DNA of 13,592 nt, from contig CALDZQ010000013.1 of NCBI GenBank assembly GCA_937944035.1, positions 1-13,592 of the forward strand. The letters are read 5' to 3'. Positions within the stretch are counted from its first letter, which is position 1, and every line of letters begins with the position of its first letter. This DNA comes from an uncultured Neomegalonema sp. (GTDB taxonomy: Bacteria; Pseudomonadota; Alphaproteobacteria; Rhodobacterales; Rhodobacteraceae). The translations under genes were made by a program, and so were the position numbers. Positions 7,108 through 12,819 of the stretch are shown one piece after another. The notes below the pieces were generated by a model. The model was not told the DNA's origin. It saw only the letters and a list, made by a program, of their open reading frames with translations, and did not search any database.

Positions 7108-7423
7108 ATGCGTTGAAGAACGATGCGGGTTGCAAAATCTTGTTCACTTGCGAGACCTGATACCCCGCCTCCGCACTGCGTTTGAGGTAGTCAAGCCAGT
7201 CATCATCCGCTTGCATGGCAGCGCGCTTCTTGGCCCGGTCGTCGGCGCTGTCATAGATCCAGATATGAACGTAGGAATTCACATCACCCGTCTCCGTGGA
7301 GGCGTAGAGCAGCGGTTGACCCAGATGCCTTGTTTGAGCGGGCCAGCCGTATTGCTCATAAAGCGCGAGTTGCTTTTTGATCGTACCGGGGCGGCAGGTG
7401 TAGGTGCGGTGGTCGTAGATCAT
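7106..7423 (-). CDS. NIPSNAP-family small protein
   Basis: The protein is 105 residues from ATG 7423. It starts MIYDHRTYTCRPGTIKKQL, the usual NIPSNAP opening (M-I-x-E/D-x-R-T-Y-x-x-R-P-G), and continues with NSYVHIWIYDSADDRAKKRA, the second conserved block. The fold is a small alpha/beta ferredoxin-like barrel; NIPSNAP proteins often accompany catabolic enzymes but their biochemical role is generally unknown. An alternative TTG at 7438 overlaps the tctA stop (TTGA) and would add MIGNP. ATG is preferred because of the family N terminus and the GGGA 5 bases ahead. It is the last gene of the tctC-tctB-tctA operon, 11 bases after tctA, so probably co-translated. Confidence 0.85.
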   Translation of the reverse strand: MIYDHRTYTCRPGTIKKQLALYEQYGWPAQTRHLGQPLLYASTETGDVNSYVHIWIYDSADDRAKKRAAMQADDDWLDYLKRSAEAGYQVSQVNKILQPASFFNA

Positions 7424-7434
7424 CGGATTCCCGA

Positions 7435-9090
7435 TCAAGCTGATTTCAGGGCGCGGGCGGCTTTAGGGATTCTCGTGACCATCAAACCCGCGATGGCGAT
7501 CAAGACAACGGCGAGGGCGGGGCGCACCAGTCCACCCATCATGAACATCGGGATGGTCAGCGCCAGCATCAGAACGGGCGCGTACCACAGGGTCCAGACT
7601 TTCTTGCCGCGCTCTTTCTGATAAAGGCTGAAGCCGATAGAGAAGAGGCTGGCGATCAGGAAAAACAGTGACCACGGGTGCGTGATAAACTCGGTGATGT
7701 CGGTGGAGAGCGCGAGCGAGCGGGACAGCCACCGCTCTGCAATCGGACCAAGGACGACGCCGAGGATCATCGGGGCGAGTGGGAATTTAAGGCTGCGCAT
7801 CGTGTAACCGACCACGCCGAATATCGCCAGTGTCCACATGTCGTTGGTGATATTGTTCAGTGAGAACACCCCGATCCCGCAATAGACGAGAATGATCGAA
7901 GCCAGCACATACATGCGCACCCGCGTCACCAGAACAAATCCGCGTAATGCACCCGTTTGCAGGATCAGGACGAGGAAGTTGGCGAAGAAAAACGCGATGA
8001 AGATGGCGTAGGCGATCTTTGGCTGTTCGGCAATGAAGGCCGGGCTGGGGATCACGTCGTGGATGAGCAACGCGCCGAGCATGACTGCGGTGATGACATC
8101 GCCGGGGATGCCCAAAGCCATCATCGTGATGAGCGCACCGCCCGCCGTCGCGTTGTTCGCGGATTCCGGCGCGATGATGCCGCCATAATGGCCGGTCCCG
8201 AATTTCTCCGGCGTTGGCGAGGCTTTCTTGGCCTGGTCATAGGCGAGGATATTCGAGATTGATGATCCGGCAGCGGGCAGGACGCCTGTGAAAACGCCGA
8301 TCAGAGAAGATCGGACGAGATTGACCCAATCCTTGAAGATCGTCTTGATGGCACGCTTATGCTCGATACGCACGCTCACATCGCCCATATCTGTCAGGGA
8401 CTTACGGGCGCTGGCGGTATCGCGGATGTCGGACATAAGCTGTGAGAAGGCGAAGAGGCCGATCAGGACGGGGAGAAAGGCGAAGCCCTCACCGAGGAAC
8501 TCATTCCCGAAGGCAAACCGCTGAACACCGTTGATGTCATCCTCGCCAACGCAGGCGACGATAAGGCCGAGCGCGCCGGAGATCAGCCCCTTAATCATGT
8601 TCTCACCCGCCAGACTGGCGGTCACGGTCAGGGCGAAGAAGATCAGCGAGAAATAGTCCCAAGGCTGGAATTCGAGACCCACTTTGGCGAGTTGCGGGGC
8701 GACCAGCACGAGCAGGACGGTGGCGATGATGCCGCCGAAGAAGGACGACCACACACCCAGACCAAGCGCGAAGCCGGGGTCGCCGTTGCGGGCCATCGGA
8801 AAGCCGTCGAACGTGGTCGCGACCGATGAAGGCGTGCCGGGAATACCGATCAGGATGCCCGACATCAGCCCCCCCGATAACCCCCCGACATAGACGCCGA
8901 TCATGGTGGCGACACCTTGGGATGGCTCCATCCCGAACGTGAACGGCAAGGTCAGAACAATGGCCATTGCGATGGTGAAGCCGGGGATAGCGCCCGCAAG
9001 CAATCCGGCCATTGCGCCGACGGTCATCAGCAGCATTGTCTTGAATGTGGCCAGCTCTTGAACTGCGGCGATTACGTTTTCGAGGATCAT
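7435..9090 (-). CDS. tctA: TctA-type large membrane subunit of a tripartite tricarboxylate transporter
   Basis: A 551-residue, very hydrophobic protein with the TctA signature near the N terminus: GAMAGLLAGAIPGFTIAMAI (25-44), LTLPFTFGM (47-54), GVYVGGLSGG (65-74) and GIPGTPSSVATTFDGFPMA (82-100). The second half repeats the pattern (GVFTGVLPAAGSSIS and then GIIAPESANNATAGGAL), reflecting the family's internal duplication with some ten or more membrane segments. It is the ion-coupled translocation channel that receives ligand from TctC in the inner membrane. It appears somewhat longer than the roughly 500 residues usual for TctA: after about residue 490 there are extra hydrophobic segments (WTLWYAPVLMLALTIPMF and the AVVLIAIAGLMV stretch). 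The start has GAGGA 9 bases upstream. It begins 12 bases after tctB. Confidence 0.95.
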   Translation of the reverse strand: MILENVIAAVQELATFKTMLLMTVGAMAGLLAGAIPGFTIAMAIVLTLPFTFGMEPSQGVATMIGVYVGGLSGGLMSGILIGIPGTPSSVATTFDGFPMARNGDPGFALGLGVWSSFFGGIIATVLLVLVAPQLAKVGLEFQPWDYFSLIFFALTVTASLAGENMIKGLISGALGLIVACVGEDDINGVQRFAFGNEFLGEGFAFLPVLIGLFAFSQLMSDIRDTASARKSLTDMGDVSVRIEHKRAIKTIFKDWVNLVRSSLIGVFTGVLPAAGSSISNILAYDQAKKASPTPEKFGTGHYGGIIAPESANNATAGGALITMMALGIPGDVITAVMLGALLIHDVIPSPAFIAEQPKIAYAIFIAFFFANFLVLILQTGALRGFVLVTRVRMYVLASIILVYCGIGVFSLNNITNDMWTLAIFGVVGYTMRSLKFPLAPMILGVVLGPIAERWLSRSLALSTDITEFITHPWSLFFLIASLFSIGFSLYQKERGKKVWTLWYAPVLMLALTIPMFMMGGLVRPALAVVLIAIAGLMVTRIPKAARALKSA

Positions 9091-9102
9091 CTGTGTCGTT
9101 CC

Positions 9103-9615
9103 TCAAATACCGGGTAAAATTTCGCCACGGGGCAACAGCACCCGCAAGCCATAGGTGAACAGCGCCCACATCGCACCGACGGAGATGATGGCGATCAAGG
9201 CATGTTGAATGATGAGTTTCGGCGCAATGCCGCCCAAAAAGCTGAGCAGCAGAAACACCAACAAAGTACCCCCGATCAACGTGCCGAAAAATGGGAGTGT
9301 GGCAAGGAAGGCGAAATAGAGCGCGAAGCAGATGATGGGATTGAGGTAGTAGCGGAACCATCCTGTCAGCCCGCCGGAATGGGCGGGGGCGTCAACGCGG
9401 ATGCCGTTGGCTTTGCGGGCTTTATCGCTCATCAGTGATTGCGCGAAATAGATCAGGCAAAGCGCGGTCAGAACATAAGAGACGCCCTTCGGCCATGCGG
9501 CGGGGGATAACTCGCCGAACTGCGGGTCGCGGATTTGGTATCCGGCCCAGATCAGCAGGCCGCAAAACAGCAGCAGGATAATTGAGACAACGGTATCGCG
9601 GCTCATAGTGCCCAT
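9103..9615 (-). CDS. tctB: TctB-type small membrane subunit of a tripartite tricarboxylate transporter
   Basis: The protein is 170 residues from ATG 9615, in the usual TctB size range. It shows about four to five hydrophobic segments (roughly residues 9-25, 44-62, 91-108, 112-130 and 138-157) and the typical C-terminal ending FTYGLRVLLPRGEI. TctB is poorly conserved in sequence, so the call rests on topology, that ending and its place between tctC and tctA. The frame is open further upstream (to an ATG at 9744), but that part is hydrophilic, overlaps a palindromic element and lacks a ribosome binding site. AGAAGG lies 6 bases before the chosen ATG. TctB supports the channel; its mechanistic role is not well defined. 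Confidence 0.88.
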   Translation of the reverse strand: MGTMSRDTVVSIILLLFCGLLIWAGYQIRDPQFGELSPAAWPKGVSYVLTALCLIYFAQSLMSDKARKANGIRVDAPAHSGGLTGWFRYYLNPIICFALYFAFLATLPFFGTLIGGTLLVFLLLSFLGGIAPKLIIQHALIAIISVGAMWALFTYGLRVLLPRGEILPGI

Positions 9616-9676
9616 CGGGAGCCTTCTCCGGTGATTGTATAAAATTCTTGCCTGCCCCGCACCCGATGGGGGCTGC

Positions 9677-9736
9677 CCAAACAGCTTACTCCTCGCAGGA
9701 AGATCCCGCATCAAGTGCGGGGAAGGTGCTGTTTGG
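9677..9736. repeat. 60-bp branched palindromic element between tctC and tctB
   Basis: Outer arms CCAAACAGC (9677-9685) and GCTGTTTGG (9728-9736) are perfectly complementary over 9 bp. Inside them are two further hairpins: TCCT-CGC-AGGA (9690-9700) and CCCGCA-TCAAG-TGCGGG (9705-9721). Together they fold into a three-way junction. The inner CCCGCATCAAGTGCGGG core resembles palindromes scattered between genes in many alphaproteobacteria. It lies 61 bases before tctB and probably affects mRNA stability or relative expression; no coding is seen here. Confidence 0.6.
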
Positions 9737-9758
9737 AAAGTCACAAAAGGGCGGTCAG

Positions 9759-9788
9759 AAAACCCGACGCACCGTGTGATGCGCCGGG
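9759..9788 (-). terminator. Partial terminator (attenuator-like) after tctC
   Basis: On the minus strand a 9-position stem (9780-9788 with 9763-9771) with one A/C mismatch and an 8-base loop begins 17 bases after the tctC stop and is followed by TTTT (9762-9759). It is a weak intrinsic terminator. In transporter operons such elements usually let the periplasmic binding protein be made in excess over the membrane subunits. Confidence 0.45.
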
Positions 9789-9804
9789 GAAAGGGTGGAG
9801 CGGC

Positions 9805-10773
9805 TTATTTCTTGAACATGCCGATCTTGATGGCGACTTTTTCGTGCGCGTCATATTCTTCCTGGAACCACTCGGCGTAGTCCTCAGGCCCGCGATAGAC
9901 AACAGGTGTGCCTTTCGCTTTGAGCTTTTCGATCAGCTCCTCGCTCTCGGCGGCGTTTTTGAACACCTCCGCCCACATCGCGACCACGTCTTCAGGCGTT
10001 CCCTTCGGAACAACAATCCCGCGATCCAGCGAGTAGGTCATATCCGTGCCGAGTTCCTTGAGCGTCGGAACGTCCGGGAACTGGGGCAGACGCTCATCCG
10101 CTGCGATGGCGTAGGCTTTGAGCGTGCCTTGCTTCACGTTTTTCTCGGCGGTGGGGATGTTGACCGTGCCGAGTTTGATCGTGCCTGCGAGCAGGGCGGT
10201 CACGCGCTGTTTTGTGCCGTCAAACGGGATGTATTTGAACTTCGCACCGGGGTTTTCTTCCTCGATGAGCAGCCACATGAACTGGCTGGTCGAGCCAAGC
10301 GTTGCGCCCAGCGGGATTGTGTCCGGCTTTTCTTTTGCCTCGGCAATCACTTCCTTGAAGTCAGCCCAAGGTGCATCGCCTGACGCGCCGATGACTTCGG
10401 GGGTCGAGGTGACTTGCGCCACTGTGTCGAACGCGTCCCATGTGAACGGCACACGGCCCGCAAGATAGCTGACGATCGCGCTTTGGTGGATTGCGAAGAG
10501 GGTACAGCCGTCGGCCTTTGCCTTTTTGGCCTCTTTCGCGCCCTTGTTGCCACCTTGACCGCCAATGGTGACGACCTGAACCTTCGGCCCGTCCATCTTG
10601 TTGATGGCTTCCTCGAACAGCGAGAAGATGATGTGCGTGCCGCCGCCAGCGCCCCAAGGCACGATCAGTTTTGCGGTTGAACACGGGATTTCCGCCGCGC
10701 TTGCGCTGCCCCATGAGGCGACTGAGATTGCACCCGCCGCAAGGGCGCTCCGAACCAGTTTCGACGCTGTCAT
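9805..10773 (-). CDS. tctC: TctC/Bug-type periplasmic substrate-binding protein
   Basis: The protein has 322 residues from ATG 10773 (GGAGA 8 bases upstream); the frame is open up to 10848 but that extension is not needed. Residues 1-26 are a Sec signal peptide (KLVRSALAAGAISVASWGSA, cleaved near SASA/AEIP). The mature protein begins with the Bug motif KLIVPWGAGGGTH (35-47). Then follow GGQGGNKGAKEAKKAKADG (71-89), GATLGSTSQF (156-165), the central FDGTKQRVTALLAGTI (184-199), ERLPQFPDVPTLKELG (227-242) and VVPKGTPEDV (254-263), all standard in the family. It captures a carboxylate in the periplasm for TctAB. The usual Asp of the first ligand loop (PGGxxD type) is His47 here, which may alter ligand choice. 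First gene of the operon, divergent from the NMT1-like gene. Confidence 0.95.
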   Translation of the reverse strand: MTASKLVRSALAAGAISVASWGSASAAEIPCSTAKLIVPWGAGGGTHIIFSLFEEAINKMDGPKVQVVTIGGQGGNKGAKEAKKAKADGCTLFAIHQSAIVSYLAGRVPFTWDAFDTVAQVTSTPEVIGASGDAPWADFKEVIAEAKEKPDTIPLGATLGSTSQFMWLLIEEENPGAKFKYIPFDGTKQRVTALLAGTIKLGTVNIPTAEKNVKQGTLKAYAIAADERLPQFPDVPTLKELGTDMTYSLDRGIVVPKGTPEDVVAMWAEVFKNAAESEELIEKLKAKGTPVVYRGPEDYAEWFQEEYDAHEKVAIKIGMFKK

Positions 10774-10795
10774 AGTCAAATTCTCCCAAGTTATG

Positions 10796-10810
10796 GCAAT
10801 TCTAAATTGC
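10796..10810. promoter_or_regulatory. 15-bp palindrome covering a -10-like hexamer in front of tctC
   Basis: GCAATT-CTA-AATTGC is a perfect palindrome with a 3-base centre. On the minus strand its middle contains TAGAAT (10804-10799), a good -10 hexamer placed 25 bases before the tctC ATG, which leaves room for a short leader with the GGGAGA ribosome binding site. No convincing -35 is visible (GTAACC at 17 bases). A site over the -10 is a classic place for a repressor; regulator unknown. Confidence 0.45.
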
Positions 10811-10917
10811 TCTGTACTCATGGTTACTGTTCTAAACGGTGTGGTCAACCTTTGCAGTTGCCAAGCGGGGCTGTATCGCTCAAAAATCGGGCTTTACCCG
10901 AACCCGAAGAGGTGCTC

Positions 10918-11805
10918 ATGACCGCGATCAACATCCAATTCACGCTGTTCTCCGCGTTTTACGCGCCCCTTATCGCCACGATGTCGGGCGGTTTCCTGCG
11001 GGAGGAGGGGTTGGATTACGAGTGGTCGGTTGCGAAACCCGGCGTGTCGGCACTTGCGGCGCTGGAGGACGGCAGCGCGCATGTTGTGCAGTCGACGCTC
11101 AGCCAGAACCTGATGGCGCTGGACCGGGGCGAGACGCCGCGCGCTGTGCATTTTGCTCAGGTGAACGAGATGGATGGCTTCTTCCTTACGGGCCGTGCGT
11201 CGGATGCGGATTTCGATTGGAAGACGCTGGAAGGGGCAGAAGTGGTCCTGTTTGGCGGCGGGCAGCCGCTGGTGATGTTCAAATGGGCTTGTCACAAAGC
11301 GGGCATCGATTTTGAGAAGATCAAGGTCATCAATGTGGGCGGCGCGGCGGATATGGACCGTGCGTTCCGCGAGGGGCAGGGCCAATACGTTCAGCAACAA
11401 GGCCCGTTTCCGCAACAGCTGGAAGCCGATGGCAAGGGGCATGTTGTGGCGCAGGTCGGGCCGATGGTCGGGCCTTGCGGGTTCTCGTCCCTCGCCGCGA
11501 TGCCGGAATGGCTGGAGACCGATATGGCGGCTGCTTTCACCCGCGCCTATGCCAAAGCGCGGGTCTATATGAATGAGGAAAGTGCGGCTGACATAGCGAA
11601 GTCGATGAAGTCTTTCTTCCCGAAGATTGACGAGGCGGTACTCCAAGATTGCATCGGTACTTACCAGGAATTGGGTAACTGGACCCCGCATATCGAGCTG
11701 ACGCCGGGCGCTTATGAGGCGATGTTGGACATCTACCAATATGCGGGCGGCTTGAAGACGCGCTACGCGTATGAGCAGGTCTGTGCGAAGCCGCCGTCGG
11801 CGTAG
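10918..11805 (+). CDS. NMT1/THI5-like (periplasmic-binding-fold) protein lacking a signal peptide
   Basis: The protein has 295 residues from ATG 10918 with GAAGAGG ending 5 bases upstream. It starts INIQFTLFSAFYAPLIATMS and then GGFLREEGLDYEW, the opening of NMT1/THI5/SsuA-like binding-fold proteins. Later segments such as LEGAEVVLFGGGQPLVMFKW and AADMDRAFREGQGQYV fit the two-lobe fold. No export signal or lipobox precedes the fold, and extending to ATG 10807 gives a cysteine-rich, non-signal leader. It would therefore stay in the cytosol. Related soluble members include THI5-type pyrimidine synthases and 4,5-dihydroxyphthalate decarboxylase-like enzymes, so an enzyme role is possible; the catalytic residues of those enzymes were not identified here. 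No ABC permease or ATPase gene is nearby. A small hairpin (TCGGG/CCCGA, 10887-10901) precedes the ribosome binding site. It is convergent with the aspartate-dehydrogenase-like gene. Confidence 0.8.
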   Translation: MTAINIQFTLFSAFYAPLIATMSGGFLREEGLDYEWSVAKPGVSALAALEDGSAHVVQSTLSQNLMALDRGETPRAVHFAQVNEMDGFFLTGRASDADFDWKTLEGAEVVLFGGGQPLVMFKWACHKAGIDFEKIKVINVGGAADMDRAFREGQGQYVQQQGPFPQQLEADGKGHVVAQVGPMVGPCGFSSLAAMPEWLETDMAAAFTRAYAKARVYMNEESAADIAKSMKSFFPKIDEAVLQDCIGTYQELGNWTPHIELTPGAYEAMLDIYQYAGGLKTRYAYEQVCAKPPSA

Positions 11806-11855
11806 AGGCTGATCTGCACTTCGTGTCTTGTGCATTGCTGCTGACATTTTCGCGA

Positions 11856-11887
11856 GACTGGACGCCAGCCTTTGCTGGGGTGACGGG
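11856..11887. repeat. Dispersed-type palindromic repeat between convergent genes
   Basis: Read on the minus strand it begins CCCGTCACCCCAGCAAAGGC and ends GTCCAGTC; the core CCAGC-CTTT-GCTGG (11865-11878, plus strand) forms a 5-bp hairpin. I recall similar GTCA-CCCC-GC...-CCAG units as a common intergenic palindrome in many bacterial genomes, including alphaproteobacteria. It lies in the 109-base gap between the convergent NMT1-like and aspartate-dehydrogenase-like genes, where it may act as a 3' processing or stabilising hairpin. The family assignment is from memory. Confidence 0.5.
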
Positions 11888-11914
11888 TGTGGGGGCGCGG
11901 CGTTTGGGGGCAGC

Positions 11915-12736
11915 CTAACTCCCCGCCACCATTGGCGCGGTCATGCGTTGCAGCGTCGCGATGACGCTGTTGGCGACGATGCGGCCTGTGCGGGGGTTAT
12001 CGTCGGAGGGGATGTTATTCATGGTCATGGTGGCTTCACCGGAGTCGGATTTGATCGTGACGGATTGAATGTTGCGGTCAATCGTCGGGTCGGCCCAAAC
12101 CTCGACTTGCGTTTCCTCCGGTCCGATACCAGCCAGTGCGAGCGCTGCGGCGACGTTGACATTGGCGGGAAAGCCGCGTGCGGCATCCCGCGCCGAGCCG
12201 CGCAGGACGCAGAGCGGTTCGGTGAGATTGCTGATGTCGATGTTGTTGTCGATCAGGTGCGGTGCGCCCGCGAGGCCGTTCGGGGGCTTGCGGGTTTGCA
12301 GAGTGACCGAGTGGATTTTGCCGACAGCCATCGCGCGGACGGTGTCGAGGCCGATCAATGCCCCCGTGGGGACGATGATTTTCGCGCCTGTCTGCTGTGC
12401 TTGCCCGATCAGGTCGGGGTGGTTGAGCAATGCGCCGACCGATAGCGGCATGAGGCAGCGGCCTTTGGCGATGACGCTGGTGGCGAGGTCGGCGAACACG
12501 GCGGCGGGGGCGCATTCGACGATCACATCCGCCACCTCCGCGAGCGCATCGAGTTTCAGGATGTCCGGCGGTGTCCGGAATCCGGCGATCCGCTGCGCTG
12601 CGCGGGCGTGGTCTTTGGCGGAGACGGCGACGAGGCGCATTCCTGGAACGTCTCCGGCATCGACCGCTTTGGCCGCGCGCAAGCCGATGGCTCCGAGGCC
12701 CGCGATGGCGACGCGCAAATCCGGTGTCTGTGTCAT
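11915..12736 (-). CDS. Aspartate-dehydrogenase-like NAD(P) oxidoreductase (NadX/DUF108 family)
   Basis: The protein is 273 residues from ATG 12736. An N-terminal Rossmann domain has GLGAIG (13-18) and a VECAP segment (73-77). The C-terminal domain carries the family blocks SVGALL (99-104), PTGALIGLD (123-131), RKPPNGLAGAP (149-159), GSARDAARGFPANVNVAAAL (180-199), VWADPTIDRN (213-222) and NPRTG (247-251). L-aspartate dehydrogenases convert aspartate to iminoaspartate with NAD(P)+. In the family motif DP-x-x-x-RN-x-H the His is Gln224 here (codon CAA), so the reaction may differ. The length is a little above the roughly 240-270 of characterised members. The start has GGGG about 10 bases upstream. 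It is divergent from the DUF1932-type dehydrogenase gene across an 83-base gap with a palindrome, suggesting joint control of the two dehydrogenases. Confidence 0.88.
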   Translation of the reverse strand: MTQTPDLRVAIAGLGAIGLRAAKAVDAGDVPGMRLVAVSAKDHARAAQRIAGFRTPPDILKLDALAEVADVIVECAPAAVFADLATSVIAKGRCLMPLSVGALLNHPDLIGQAQQTGAKIIVPTGALIGLDTVRAMAVGKIHSVTLQTRKPPNGLAGAPHLIDNNIDISNLTEPLCVLRGSARDAARGFPANVNVAAALALAGIGPEETQVEVWADPTIDRNIQSVTIKSDSGEATMTMNNIPSDDNPRTGRIVANSVIATLQRMTAPMVAGS

Positions 12737-12759
12737 CTCAAATCCCCGTTCGGTTAACC

Positions 12760-12791
12760 TTGTTGGACAATGGCGCGGAATGGTGGATGAT
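12760..12791 (+). promoter_or_regulatory. Candidate promoter with TTGT-N3-ACAA operator between the two dehydrogenase genes
   Basis: TTGTTGGACAA (12760-12770) is a perfect 4+3+4 palindrome of the type bound by many GntR regulators (T-N-G-T-N3-A-C-N-A). It overlaps a -35-like TTGGAC (12763-12768), which is 17 bases from a -10-like GATGAT (12786-12791). A transcript starting near 12798 would have a short leader with the GGGAG ribosome binding site at 12808-12812. The neighbouring GGTTAACC (12752-12759) is an additional 8-bp palindrome. Confidence 0.4.
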
Positions 12792-12819
12792 GGAAGCTTG
12801 AGATTGTGGGAGTGGCGTG

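Noticed and set aside
7064..7621. 185-codon plus-strand frame over NIPSNAP and the end of tctA
   Set aside because: It starts inside the 5' side of the aldehyde dehydrogenase terminator and lies opposite two recognised genes.
11828..12445. 205-codon plus-strand frame starting in the palindromic repeat
   Set aside because: Opposite the aspartate-dehydrogenase-like gene; its start is repeat-derived and no protein family is recognisable.
10843..12761. Shared decamer GGT(C/T)AACCTT in both divergent promoter regions (10843-10852 and 12752-12761)
   Set aside because: A 9/10 match between two regions of this size is expected fairly often by chance, and the surrounding bases do not match.
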